DNA from: Chitinophagales bacterium
GTDB taxonomy: Bacteria; Bacteroidota; Bacteroidia; Chitinophagales; CAIODY01
Direction: 5' to 3'
NCBI GenBank assembly: GCA_947452995.1
Contig: CANGEV010000009.1
Coordinates: 1-64,000, forward strand
DNA length: 64,000 nucleotides
Below are positions 33,695 through 42,599 of the stretch, one piece after another. The position numbers and the translations under genes are program-made. The notes below the pieces were generated by a model. The model saw only the letters and a list, made by a program, of their open reading frames with translations. It did not search any database and had not been told where the DNA came from. Position 1 is the stretch's first letter. Every line of letters begins with the position of its first letter.

Positions 33695-34375
33695 TTATAA
33701 GATATGCTTTAAGGCCTCACGCTTCGCTAAATTACTCATACTAGTATGGGTCCGTACAAAAGCGTGTACATAATCCGGATCTGTCTTTGCATGTTGTCTA
33801 AGTGACCATCCAATCGCCTTTTGCAAGAAGAATTCTTTTTGATGAATGATATTTAAAATAGAAGCTTCCAAAATTTCGAGTTTAATATCGCTCCGATAAG
33901 TAAGCTGGTGTATTATCGCAGTTCTATTCAACCACATATCTTTGGAACGCATATATCCATTTACGCGTGCACGATAATTTTTATAATCTTTCTTGATATA
34001 AGCACCTAACATTTTAGAGGCTAGTAAATCCACTGTATCCCACCAAGATTTGGTGGTTATCAGTTCTTCAAACAGGTCGAGTGTATCATCATTCCACTTC
34101 CGTTTATTTGCGTAAAGCATATCCATGGCAAGATATTGCATCTCACGCTCCGGAAGAGCCCAAAGCTGACGGGTAATACTATGCACTTCTTCGATTGTAA
34201 AACCCTTTGTTTCTACAATAAAAGATTTCTGCAACTCAGCTCTCACAGGCTTTTGCAAGCCATAATACGGAAAAAGATTTTTCATATATGCAGCCATTCG
34301 TGCTGCTTGATAGTCGTTACGATTACTATCAAACAAGGACTGGATTTGTATTACAGCTGCGTGATTTTTTTTCAT
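33695..34375 (-). CDS. AlkD-like DNA alkylation repair protein (HEAT repeats)
   Basis: A 226-residue all-helical protein with the AlkD pattern: AAYMKNLFPYYGLQKPVRAEL near the N-terminus, KSWWDTVDLLASKMLG (the Trp/Asp lesion-binding segment) in the middle, MWLNRTAIIHQLTY, and IGWSLRQHAKTDPDYVHAFV near the end. AlkD removes 3- and 7-alkylated purines without flipping the base. The gene stands alone with its own upstream spacer. Confidence 0.88.
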   Translation of the reverse strand: MKKNHAAVIQIQSLFDSNRNDYQAARMAAYMKNLFPYYGLQKPVRAELQKSFIVETKGFTIEEVHSITRQLWALPEREMQYLAMDMLYANKRKWNDDTLDLFEELITTKSWWDTVDLLASKMLGAYIKKDYKNYRARVNGYMRSKDMWLNRTAIIHQLTYRSDIKLEILEASILNIIHQKEFFLQKAIGWSLRQHAKTDPDYVHAFVRTHTSMSNLAKREALKHIL

Positions 34376-34446
34376 GTATGAAAAGCTTTAGATACTAAAG
34401 TACGAAAGTGAAGCGTTATATCATTTTGAAATTTGCTTTGCAAACT

Positions 34447-34474
34447 AAAATGCAGGAATTAATTCCTGCATTTT
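34447..34474 (-). terminator. Perfect 28-bp palindrome, probable terminator of the esterase gene
   Basis: AAAATGCAGGAATT is followed directly by its reverse complement. It lies 44 bp past the stop of the minus-strand gene at 34518-35936 and ends in a short T run in that direction. It may also act in the other direction, but the T run is short. Confidence 0.65.
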
Positions 34475-34517
34475 AAGTAGCCACAGACAATAATTTTGAT
34501 TATTCATGCGCCAAAAT

Positions 34518-35936
34518 CTATCTTGTACAAATCATCGTCATCCAATTCAATATTTCAGTGATTGCGCCAACATTCATCGTTTCCTCAATCTTCGCATATT
34601 CTTTCGGAGCACCGGTTTTGCATTCTTGAAAAAGATGATTTAAACCTTCCAATTCCATTACGGCATTTCTTGCATCGCCATTCTTTAAAATCTTTTGCAT
34701 AATCGCCAAATTCTCGGCACTCGGTACTTGCTGATCCAAACTGCCGTTAAGCGCTAGCACAGGCACTTTAACGCGCTGTAAATAATCAGCAGGATTGATT
34801 TTTAGAAAAGTCGACATCCACGGTTCTGTCCATAGACGCATTTCTAAATAAGCCCATAACACTCTATTTCCAGGACCATTTTTCGCAGAAGAGATTTCTG
34901 CATAATGAAGATAGAAATAATGAAACAGCTGACGACGTAATTTCAGTTTGGAACGAGTGTGCGCGATTAGTTGAAATGCATCCGCATAGATTTTTGTATC
35001 CTTCGCTAGCGTATCATTCCACTCCCCTGAGGCTCTTGCCACGCGCTCCATTTGCAAAGGCAATAATTCTGCGCCGGGCATGGCAGGACCAGCCATCAAA
35101 ATACAGAAGGCAATTCGCGGATCTTCTACGGCCACCATTGGGGCAATTAGTCCGCCTTCACTATGACCAATTAAACCAATACGATTTGTATCAATGCCAG
35201 GAGTACTGCGTAAAAATTGTACTGCACTGCGCACGTCCTTTACGAAGTCGTAGGTGGTGGCGCCATTAAAGTTACCTGTCGAAGCGGCGGTACCGCGATC
35301 ATCATAACGTAATGCCGCGATGCCAAAGCGCGTGAGATAATCGGCTAGCACGGCAAAAGGTTGATGTCCTAACAGGCTTTCATTACGATCTTGCGGACCG
35401 CTACCGCTAATGAGTACGACCGCAGGCACAGGATAAGTGCTCGTATTGGACGGCATGGTAAGCGTTCCTGCTAAGGTAACGGAAGGCTCCATGCTTTTGA
35501 AATGCACTTCTTGCGTTGGATAGTCGAATGGCGGTTTTGGTGTCTGCAGATGCAATAGGGGCGCAACAGAAGATTCAGTTCCTGCGCGGTGTAAAACCAA
35601 CGCTTTTTTGAGGATGGATTGTTTGAAGGTACCGACAATACTGTCACTTTTTAAGGTGCCTTTATAGGAGATTTTCGCCTTTAGAATTTGAACTTTTAGC
35701 GTATTCTGTTCAAAGCTTACCTTGTCGACAGGTATACCGAAAGCCTCTTGTTCAGGGCTATCCATGGTAGCACGTAATTGCGAGGCGCTGTCTTTGATAT
35801 GAAATACTAAAGGCAAATTGATATTGCCAATTTGCAGCTGTCCTTTCCATTTGCCGGCGATCGACTGGGCAAAGAGAGGTGCATTTCTTTGAAATAAGGT
35901 GATTAGAATAAGTACGATTAAATATTTGCTCCGCAT
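34518..35936 (-). CDS. Secreted alpha/beta hydrolase (esterase) with N-terminal lipocalin-like domain
   Basis: The 472-residue protein from ATG 35936 gives a clean signal peptide (RSKYLIVLILITLFQRN ... FAQ); the nine-codon upstream extension is not needed. Residues about 25-125 are a beta-rich domain starting IAGKWKGQLQIG. The alpha/beta hydrolase domain (about 150-470) has the oxyanion segment ISGSGPQDRNE, RYDDRGTAAS, the nucleophile elbow GHSEGG, the acid in LNGSLDQQVP and the His in GLNHLFQ. It is probably periplasmic. The substrate is unknown. Confidence 0.87.
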   Translation of the reverse strand: MRSKYLIVLILITLFQRNAPLFAQSIAGKWKGQLQIGNINLPLVFHIKDSASQLRATMDSPEQEAFGIPVDKVSFEQNTLKVQILKAKISYKGTLKSDSIVGTFKQSILKKALVLHRAGTESSVAPLLHLQTPKPPFDYPTQEVHFKSMEPSVTLAGTLTMPSNTSTYPVPAVVLISGSGPQDRNESLLGHQPFAVLADYLTRFGIAALRYDDRGTAASTGNFNGATTYDFVKDVRSAVQFLRSTPGIDTNRIGLIGHSEGGLIAPMVAVEDPRIAFCILMAGPAMPGAELLPLQMERVARASGEWNDTLAKDTKIYADAFQLIAHTRSKLKLRRQLFHYFYLHYAEISSAKNGPGNRVLWAYLEMRLWTEPWMSTFLKINPADYLQRVKVPVLALNGSLDQQVPSAENLAIMQKILKNGDARNAVMELEGLNHLFQECKTGAPKEYAKIEETMNVGAITEILNWMTMICTR

Positions 35937-35978
35937 AGTAATTAGATAAGTGTCTAAATACAAAATTAATAAAATTGT

Positions 35979-35986
35979 TAACTTTG
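35979..35986 (+). promoter_or_regulatory. -7 box TAACTTTG
   Basis: Perfect TAnnTTTG match ending 21 nt before the ATG at 36008. It lies downstream of the in-frame TTG at 35975, which argues against that upstream start. Confidence 0.45.
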
Positions 35987-36007
35987 GAAAATACTAAAAC
36001 TCAAAAA

Positions 36008-36433
36008 ATGGCTTACCCTTGTATTTGGTTAGAATCAGGCGCTAAAGAAGCTGCCGACTATTACATATCGATTTTCCCAAACAGCAAAATACTTTCTACA
36101 AACCCGATGGCGACTGTATTTGAGCTAAATGGACAACGCTATATGACTTTGAACGGGGCTACTGAAAATGCATTTAACGATTCTGTCTCTTTTGTTATTA
36201 CTTGCGAAACACAAGAAGAAATCGATCATTATTGGAATGCCTTCACCAAAGAAGGAAAGGAAAGCAAATGTGGTTGGTGTCGTGATAAACATGGCGTAGC
36301 ATGGCAAGTACTTCCTGCACAACTAGGTAAATGGATGAGCAACCCAGAAACAGCTCCGAAAGCTATGTACGCCTTCATGCAAATGAAAAAATTTGATATC
36401 GCAGCAATGGAAAAAGCGGTGAATGGCGCTTAA
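36008..36433 (+). CDS. VOC-family protein, PhnB/3-dmu-9-3-mt type
   Basis: A 141-residue protein from ATG 36008 (AYPCIWLESGAKEAADYYIS). The later motifs are LNGQRYMTLNG, VSFVITCETQEEIDHYWNAF, CGWCRDKHGVAWQVLP and a MQMKKFDIAAMEKA end, which together define the PhnB-like VOC subgroup. Members have a glyoxalase-fold and mostly unknown substrates. The frame extends upstream to a TTG at 35975, but a -7 box sits between the two. Confidence 0.85.
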   Translation: MAYPCIWLESGAKEAADYYISIFPNSKILSTNPMATVFELNGQRYMTLNGATENAFNDSVSFVITCETQEEIDHYWNAFTKEGKESKCGWCRDKHGVAWQVLPAQLGKWMSNPETAPKAMYAFMQMKKFDIAAMEKAVNGA

Positions 36434-36498
36434 TTCAAAGCTTTATTCATTTTAAGCATCATTCATTTATAAGACTGTTTTCTCAATCGCATTTTCCT

Positions 36499-36506
36499 TA
36501 TCTTTA
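36499..36506 (+). promoter_or_regulatory. Candidate -7 box TATCTTTA
   Basis: One mismatch to TAnnTTTG, 18 nt before the ATG at 36525. The same octamer occurs before bshC and the gene at 41932. Confidence 0.35.
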
Positions 36507-36524
36507 AAGCAAGAATACAGCAAA

Positions 36525-37805
36525 ATGACGATAGATAGAATTAAAGGTCCGGCCATCCATGCCATTGGAGAAAATCTACATTTTCCAAGCTACCAAATAA
36601 CGCAACTGAGTAATGCATTACCACTTGCTTACCACACGGTGAATAATTCAACTATTATTCAATTGACCTTCACCTTTCAGGCAGGTTTATGGAATCATCC
36701 TAAAAAATTAGTCAGCTCTTTATGTAATCGACTTTTACGTGAAGGTACCCAACATCATAGTGCTGCCGAAGTGGCTGAATGGTTTGAATATCATGGCGCT
36801 TCCTTAAGCACTTCACATGATAGCGACTTCGCGAGTGTAAGTCTTTATTGCCTTCGCAAACATCTCAATGCTTTACTACCTTGGTTGGCGGAAGTGATCC
36901 AACAACCTGCATTTAGCGAAAGCGAACTTGCGTTACAAGTAAAGCTTGGCAAAGAAGCCTTAAAGCAAGAAGCGGAAAAAACAGAGTTTATCGCCGGAGA
37001 AGAATTTGGAAAAAGTTTGTTTGGTGCAGCACATCCTTATGGTCGTAGTAATAAACTAGAAGATTATGATGCCGTAACCTGCGAAGATCTTGGTAATTAT
37101 CATGCGTCACATTATCATGCCGGAAACGCTAAGCTTTTCGCCTATGGTGCTGTAGATGCCGAAATACTAGCCGCTTTAGAACAATACTTCGGTCAAGGAA
37201 AATGGCCAGCCAAATCAAAGCCTGTAATCCCTAGCTATACCAGCACTCCGAACAAAACCCTTTGTCAATATATCGAGAAAGAAAAGGCGGTTCAAACTTC
37301 TATCCGAATTGGCAACGAATGTATAGCTCCAGAGCATCCCGACTATCAAGCCTTCAAAATAACGTGTATCGTTCTCGGAGGATATTTCGGTTCCCGATTA
37401 ATGAGTAGCGTGCGTGAAGAAAAAGGCTATACCTATGGAATACATGCAGGTATTGTCAATCGACTCTTTGGCAATTATTTTAGAATTAGTACGGAAGTAG
37501 GTAAACAAGTACGCGAAGATGCTGTTGCAACGATATTGGAAGAAATACGCATACTCCAAAATGAAGTGATGGAGCAAGACGAATTAGATGGAGTACGCAA
37601 TTATTTGTTAGGAAACTATGTTGATCAGCAAAGTAATTTCTTTCAAACATCATCCTTGATCAATCATTATTTCATTTATAACAAAACAGAGAAAGACTAT
37701 AATCATGCATTGGAGGTGTTACGAACCATCACACCTAAAGACATTCAATTGATGGCACAGAAGCACTTTTCAATAGAACAATTACACCAAGTTTTAGCAG
37801 GTTAA
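36525..37805 (+). CDS. M16 peptidase homologue lacking the zinc-binding motif
   Basis: The 426-residue protein has two M16 domains. The N-terminal zinc site HxxEH aligns with S65-L-C-N68-R69 (anchored by the following G74-T75 of the F-x-G-T motif), so both His and the Glu are missing. The C-terminal domain keeps the Arg/Tyr pair in SVREEKGYTYGIHAG. This combination is that of the non-catalytic subunit of heterodimeric M16B proteases (like the alpha subunit of mitochondrial processing peptidase or bacterial Sph-type pairs). No catalytic partner is encoded in the window. It may therefore pair with a distant subunit or have another role. There is no signal peptide. Confidence 0.85.
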   Translation: MTIDRIKGPAIHAIGENLHFPSYQITQLSNALPLAYHTVNNSTIIQLTFTFQAGLWNHPKKLVSSLCNRLLREGTQHHSAAEVAEWFEYHGASLSTSHDSDFASVSLYCLRKHLNALLPWLAEVIQQPAFSESELALQVKLGKEALKQEAEKTEFIAGEEFGKSLFGAAHPYGRSNKLEDYDAVTCEDLGNYHASHYHAGNAKLFAYGAVDAEILAALEQYFGQGKWPAKSKPVIPSYTSTPNKTLCQYIEKEKAVQTSIRIGNECIAPEHPDYQAFKITCIVLGGYFGSRLMSSVREEKGYTYGIHAGIVNRLFGNYFRISTEVGKQVREDAVATILEEIRILQNEVMEQDELDGVRNYLLGNYVDQQSNFFQTSSLINHYFIYNKTEKDYNHALEVLRTITPKDIQLMAQKHFSIEQLHQVLAG

Positions 37806-37815
37806 ACTTTTCAAA

Positions 37816-39603
37816 ATGAAACTGCGTGGATTACTTTTAGTATTAGTTCTTAGTTTGATTAGTCGAATCGGCTTTTCGCAAGCGCAGTCTGACACTTTAC
37901 TTTGCGTCAACAATCAATTGAATGGAGACGTATTATTAACCTTAAACCCTACTGCAACACCTTGCGCTGGCTGTACGTTTATAGGTTATAATATTTATTA
38001 TTCGTCAGCCAAAACTGGACCTTATACTTTATTCGGACCAGCACCTACCTTAAGTTCGGCAAATGCAAATTCATTTACGCATGTAAATGCAAATGGAAAT
38101 TCCAATACGTATTATTATTATGTCGAAACGGTTTGCGATTGCGGAGGTGTCTTTAACTATGCCTATAGTGATACCTTGGATAACCGAGATCCAGTTGCAC
38201 CAATTATTAACCACGTAACGGTTAGCGGGAATACAACCACTATTTATTGGGCCCCTTCTACTTCTCCAGAAACATATGCCTATGTTTTATATTATGTTGA
38301 TATAAGCGGCAATCATATTATCGATACGATTTATGGCCATAACAACACAAGTTTTATAGATAACAGTCCTGGCAGAAACCCGACACAAAGTTCTTTTGCT
38401 TATACGATTGCTGCAATGGATCATTGTAATACGCTTGGTGTCTTCAATCTTTTCCCACAAAACACCATACATCTAAACGGCATCCAAGATCGTTGTGCGC
38501 AGACGGTAACCTTAACATGGAATGCCTATAAGAATTGGCCGGCGGGAGTCGCTAAATATCGTGTCTGGGGGAGCTTGAATGCCGGGCCGCCACAACACTT
38601 AGGTACCTTAAATGCAGGAGCTACGAGCTTCACACAGCATGTGAATGACGGAGAACAATGGTGCTTTGAAATCCATGCCATAGAAACAGGTGCAATCGAC
38701 TCCTCCATGTCAAACCGCATTTGCCAATCCATTAGCAATGTGCAAGCGCCTATCTATAATCAGGCAGTATCTTGTTCGGTGAACAACAACCAAGCTTCGA
38801 TACTAATTTCCTGGAAAGCCGATCCTGCAGCTGATTTATCCCACTTCCTTGTAAAACACAAAACGAAACAAAGCACTACGTATAATACAGTTGCTACGGT
38901 TAATGCGATTCCTGGTACCACAAATTCATACACCTACACACACAGTGGCATAAATGTGAAGGAAGAAAACGATTATCTCATCATCGCCTATGACAGCTGT
39001 GGACAACCATTTTATGGCACGCATTGCTTGAATGGAATTTTAGAAGGTTATACCACTTCCGATAATATCAATCACCTCTCGTGGACTAAAATTGCATTAG
39101 ATTCAATGATCTTAGATTCTATTCATGTGCTTCGCAAAGTAGGTGGTGCTACGGCAACGAATATACATAGCGGACTAGCGACAGAACTAACTTATGCAGA
39201 CGATATCAGTAGCTTCGCTGGAAGTGAGGACGAACTTTGTTATACCATTCAGTACTTTTATCACAGTCCGCAAACCCCTTTCAATAGTGCCTTTCACTCC
39301 ATTTCGAATGAATGGTGCGGCAGTCCAATCACAGAAGTATTTTTCCCGAATTCCATTTTCCCGAAAGGTAATAGCACTGCCTTCCGCCCTGTACTTACCT
39401 TTCCTGATTTTAGCGCGTATGAATTTTCAATCTATAATCGCTATGGGCAAGTAATTTTTAAAACAAATACGTATAGTGAAAGCTGGGATGGCAAAATGAA
39501 TGGCGAATTTGTACCGGCAGGCGATTATACCTATATCCTAAGTTACACAAAGCCTAACGGACGTAACTACCATCAACAAGGGAATGTGGTGGTGATCTAT
39601 TGA
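37816..39603 (+). CDS. Secreted FN3-repeat protein with T9SS type B (gliding-motility-associated) tail
   Basis: The 595-residue protein starts with a signal peptide (about 1-22, RIGFSQ). It then has several FN3-like beta-sandwich modules (about 25-115, 120-215, 220-310, 320-410, 415-500), with repeated sugar-poor, Thr/Ser/Asn-rich strands. The type B C-terminal domain (about 510-595) shows FFPNSIFP, YEFSIYNRYGQVIF, ESWDGKMNGEFVPAGDYTYIL and a VVVIY end. It follows the M16 homologue by 10 bp. It is probably attached to or released at the cell surface; binding partner unknown. Confidence 0.87.
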   Translation: MKLRGLLLVLVLSLISRIGFSQAQSDTLLCVNNQLNGDVLLTLNPTATPCAGCTFIGYNIYYSSAKTGPYTLFGPAPTLSSANANSFTHVNANGNSNTYYYYVETVCDCGGVFNYAYSDTLDNRDPVAPIINHVTVSGNTTTIYWAPSTSPETYAYVLYYVDISGNHIIDTIYGHNNTSFIDNSPGRNPTQSSFAYTIAAMDHCNTLGVFNLFPQNTIHLNGIQDRCAQTVTLTWNAYKNWPAGVAKYRVWGSLNAGPPQHLGTLNAGATSFTQHVNDGEQWCFEIHAIETGAIDSSMSNRICQSISNVQAPIYNQAVSCSVNNNQASILISWKADPAADLSHFLVKHKTKQSTTYNTVATVNAIPGTTNSYTYTHSGINVKEENDYLIIAYDSCGQPFYGTHCLNGILEGYTTSDNINHLSWTKIALDSMILDSIHVLRKVGGATATNIHSGLATELTYADDISSFAGSEDELCYTIQYFYHSPQTPFNSAFHSISNEWCGSPITEVFFPNSIFPKGNSTAFRPVLTFPDFSAYEFSIYNRYGQVIFKTNTYSESWDGKMNGEFVPAGDYTYILSYTKPNGRNYHQQGNVVVIY

Positions 39604-39604
39604 A

Positions 39605-39688
39605 GGTGAATAGTGATCCCGATGCAATCGGGAGTGAATGGTGAATAGTGATTCCCTTTTAACTTTTAACTTTTCCCTTTTAACTTTT
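39605..39688. repeat. Intergenic repeat cluster: short direct repeats, hairpin and 7-bp tandem array
   Basis: Three elements follow each other. A 15-bp near-repeat GGTGAATAGTGAT(T)CCC occurs at 39605-39620 and 39640-39656. Between the copies is a hairpin CCCGAT-GCA-ATCGGG (39618-39632). From 39654 to 39688 a 7-bp array alternates CCCTTTT and AACTTTT (five units). It separates two convergent genes and looks like a repetitive intergenic element, not coding sequence. Confidence 0.75.
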
Positions 39689-39696
39689 CCCTCCAG

Positions 39697-40677
39697 CTAT
39701 TGCTGATCAATCAATTTTTGAATTTCATCCAAATTAGGCGTAAGGATAATTTCAGTACGACGATTTTTTGCACGACCGTCTTTTGTCTTATTATCTGCAA
39801 TTGGGAAATATTCACCACGACCAGATGCCGTGATACGAGCTGGATCAATCTTACCTTCCGTAAGTACGCGAATAATGGTTGTAGAGCGCAATACACTCAA
39901 ATCCCAATTGCTACGTGGGTAACTAGGACTACGCAATTCTGCATTGTCGGTATGTCCTTCCACCGTAATTTGGATATCTGGATTTTTGGCAAGCACATCC
40001 GCTAGCTTACGCAAAGCTTCCTTTCCTTTTATATCAATCTCAGCAGAGCCAGAGGCAAACAATAATTTTTCTGACATACTCACATACACCTTACCATTGC
40101 GGCGTTCGATGGTCAACTCCGAATTATCAAAACCTTGTAGAGCCAATTCGATTTTACGACGCAACGCATTCATAATAGAATCTTTCGCATTAATCTGCGA
40201 TTGTAGCTCACGAAGTCGTTGTGAACGCATTTTCACATCGTTGGTCAATGCATTTATACTAAGCTCCTTATTCTCCAACTCAGATTGCTTCTTGTCTAAC
40301 TCAATTTGCTTTTTTTGCAACTCATCATTCCACTGCTTTAATTTTTCACCCGCAGATGCTAACCAATCATTTTTCTCTTTCAACAAACGCTCATTATCTG
40401 CTTCTAATGCTGTGAACTCGGCAGAAACTTTATCATAGGCTGCATGTGTTTTAGAAGAATCTTCGAGCAAAGTCTCTAAGTGTTGTTGCAACACATCCAT
40501 GCGCGCAATCGTTCGTTTCTTTTCTTCCTCGCAATTCAAAGAACCAGCATTCAAGCCAGCCACTTGCTCTTTTATTTGCTTTAACTCATTAGCAGTTGCA
40601 TTGAATTTCTTTTGAGAGACACATGCACTCAAAAGTAAAATAACACTTGCAGAAAGGAGGAGGGATACGCGTTTCAT
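39697..40677 (-). CDS. OmpA-family peptidoglycan-binding lipoprotein with coiled coil
   Basis: The 326-residue protein has a lipoprotein signal (LLLSAC, Cys19), a long coiled coil (about 25-180, highly charged with Glu/Lys/Leu heptads) and a C-terminal OmpA domain (about 205-315) with LFASGSAEIDIKG, QITVEGHTDNAEL, NWDLSVLRSTTIIRVL and the KNRRTEIILTP end. The Asp and Arg that bind the diaminopimelate of peptidoglycan are present. It likely anchors the outer membrane to the cell wall. Confidence 0.9.
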   Translation of the reverse strand: MKRVSLLLSASVILLLSACVSQKKFNATANELKQIKEQVAGLNAGSLNCEEEKKRTIARMDVLQQHLETLLEDSSKTHAAYDKVSAEFTALEADNERLLKEKNDWLASAGEKLKQWNDELQKKQIELDKKQSELENKELSINALTNDVKMRSQRLRELQSQINAKDSIMNALRRKIELALQGFDNSELTIERRNGKVYVSMSEKLLFASGSAEIDIKGKEALRKLADVLAKNPDIQITVEGHTDNAELRSPSYPRSNWDLSVLRSTTIIRVLTEGKIDPARITASGRGEYFPIADNKTKDGRAKNRRTEIILTPNLDEIQKLIDQQ

Positions 40678-40757
40678 AAACAGTATTTTGCTAATTAAAA
40701 ATACTTCGGGACATTGACAGAAAAAAATCTACTTCTGCACCTAAGTTCTAGAAGTGT

Positions 40758-41846
40758 TTAATGAAGTAGGCGAATAATCTCTTTAGCTGTAGTAGTTGCA
40801 GCCCCACCCACACCTAACAAGCTTCTTAATTCAGCATAACCTTCCAGAATTGCAGTACGCGCTGCACCTTCCATACATATCGTACTAAAGGCTTCTGCAA
40901 GTTGTTTGGGGTTCAAATCGTCTTGTATCAACTCCGTCACCAAAGCTCTGTTGAGGATTAAATTCACCAAAGAAATAAACTTAATTTTAACAACGCGCTT
41001 TCCAATGGCATAACTTATCGGATTACCCTTGTAACACACCACCTGCGGTACGCCAAATAAAGCAGTTTCTAAGGTAGCCGTACCAGATGTAACCACGGCA
41101 GCATGAGACTTCGCAAGCAATGCATAGGTTGAATCATCCACTACTTCGACGTTTGAAGCATCCTGTACTTCTCGTAAAGCAGCATACCATTCAGCCTTTG
41201 CTCCAGGTGCTTTCGCCACACAAAACGTATATTGAGGAAAGGCCTTAGCCAGACTTAACATAACCGGGAGTTTTACCTTAATCTCCTGTTCGCGACTACC
41301 CGGCAAAACGGCTATAATACGGCTATTAAGCGGGGCAGTATGTGGAGGAATTAAATCAATCAGCGGATGTCCGACATAACTTACCTCGTAGTTACGCGCT
41401 GCAAAGAACGCCTTTTCGAAAGGCAGAATGGTAAAGAGTCTATCTACCGAAGTTCGGATTTTCTCAACCCGCCCACTCTTCCAAGCCCACACTTGCGGAG
41501 AAATATAATAGAATACCTTAAAACCCTGCTGCTTTGCAAATTCCGCAATCCGCAAATTAAATCCAGGATAATCAATTAAAATGACTGCATCAGGCTTATA
41601 CTTCAGGATATCTTTCTTGCAAAATCGCATCTTTTGGGTGATGTAACGTAAATTCTTAAACACCTCCCAAAAGCCCATAAAAGCCATGTCTTGATAATGT
41701 GTAACCAGCTCACCTCCCACTGCTTGCATCTTCTCGCCACCCCAAAAACGAAAGCTTGCTGAAGGATCTTCCTCCAACAGCGCACGCATAAGATTGCTCC
41801 CATGCAAATCGCCACTCGCTTCACCACTGATTATGTAATATTTCAC
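40758..41846 (-). CDS. lpxB: Lipid-A-disaccharide synthase LpxB
   Basis: The 362-residue GT19 enzyme starts at GTG 41846 (KYYIISGEASGDLHGSNLMR), the standard LpxB beginning. The longer frame to 42014 would run into the neighbouring divergent gene and has no family homology. Later motifs are VILIDYPGFNLRIAEFAK, YYISPQVWAWK, AVLPGSREQEIK and TSGTATLETALFGVPQVVCY. It joins UDP-2,3-diacylglucosamine to lipid X to form the lipid A disaccharide. No other lpx gene is nearby. Confidence 0.93.
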   Translation of the reverse strand: MKYYIISGEASGDLHGSNLMRALLEEDPSASFRFWGGEKMQAVGGELVTHYQDMAFMGFWEVFKNLRYITQKMRFCKKDILKYKPDAVILIDYPGFNLRIAEFAKQQGFKVFYYISPQVWAWKSGRVEKIRTSVDRLFTILPFEKAFFAARNYEVSYVGHPLIDLIPPHTAPLNSRIIAVLPGSREQEIKVKLPVMLSLAKAFPQYTFCVAKAPGAKAEWYAALREVQDASNVEVVDDSTYALLAKSHAAVVTSGTATLETALFGVPQVVCYKGNPISYAIGKRVVKIKFISLVNLILNRALVTELIQDDLNPKQLAEAFSTICMEGAARTAILEGYAELRSLLGVGGAATTTAKEIIRLLH

Positions 41847-41905
41847 CCTACAAAACAAAGAATAATTTTTGGGTAGAATGCATTTTTCAAAGATGATTTT
41901 TGAAT

Positions 41906-41913
41906 TATCTTTA
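41906..41913 (+). promoter_or_regulatory. Candidate -7 box TATCTTTA
   Basis: 18 nt before the ATG at 41932. It lies inside the longer in-frame extension (from 41869), which argues for the internal ATG. Confidence 0.35.
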
Positions 41914-41931
41914 CCAAATACTAAAAACACT

Positions 41932-42594
41932 ATGTCACTTTTTAAATTTCGCGTTTGGATGGAAGACGATGATACTGTCTTCAGAGATATTGAAGTATTA
42001 CCTTCTAATACCATGCTTGAATTTCACAAGGCAATTCTTACTGCCTTTGGATTCGACCATAAACACGAAGCCTCCTTTTTCAAAAGCAACGATAATTGGC
42101 AAAAGGGTAAAGAGATTTCTTTAAGCAAAAAAGATGGCGCATTATTATTGGATAAAGTGGCTTTAGTACAATTGATTGACGACCCACATCAAAAATTTCT
42201 ATACCTCTACGACTACCAAAAAGAATGGAACTTTTGCTGCGAAATTTTAAGCATCGGAAGTGAAAAAGAAGACGCAAGTTATCCTCGTCTAGCACGTAAA
42301 GAAGGCGAAGCACCTAAGCAATACGGAGAAAGCATTATCGCTAGTAAAGGCGATTTAGGCTTCGAAGAATCCTTGCAGTTTGATGGAATGGCCACTGGCG
42401 GCTTCGAAAGAGCTGATGACGATGAAGACGCACATAAAGGAAAAAGCATTAACGTCGCTAGCGATGAGGACGGCTTAAGTGATAATGGTCATGCTTCAGG
42501 AGACAATGATGAAAATGATGAAGACGGTGGCGATGAATATGGCAATGACGATGAAAGCTACGGCTACGATAATGACAACTATAACGATTACTAA
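41932..42594 (+). CDS. Plasmid pRiA4b ORF-3-like protein with acidic C-terminal tail
   Basis: The 220-residue protein from ATG 41932 starts with the ORF-3 fold (SLFKFRVWMEDDDTVFRDIE, TMLEFHKAILTAFGFDHKHE, YLYDYQKEWNFCCEIL), the same domain as the IS1096 passenger protein. Residues about 160-220 are very acidic and Asp/Glu/Asn/Gly/Tyr-rich. The tail may be disordered. The longer frame from 41869 is disfavoured because a -7 box lies inside it. It ends 5 bp before miaA, so it may be co-transcribed with miaA and the S4 gene. Function is unknown. Confidence 0.75.
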   Translation: MSLFKFRVWMEDDDTVFRDIEVLPSNTMLEFHKAILTAFGFDHKHEASFFKSNDNWQKGKEISLSKKDGALLLDKVALVQLIDDPHQKFLYLYDYQKEWNFCCEILSIGSEKEDASYPRLARKEGEAPKQYGESIIASKGDLGFEESLQFDGMATGGFERADDDEDAHKGKSINVASDEDGLSDNGHASGDNDENDEDGGDEYGNDDESYGYDNDNYNDY

Positions 42595-42599
42595 AGATC

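Noticed and set aside
41847-42014. Longer N-terminus of LpxB
   Set aside because: The standard LpxB start KYYIISGEASGD begins at GTG 41846. The extension would overlap the promoter and start of the divergent gene at 41932.
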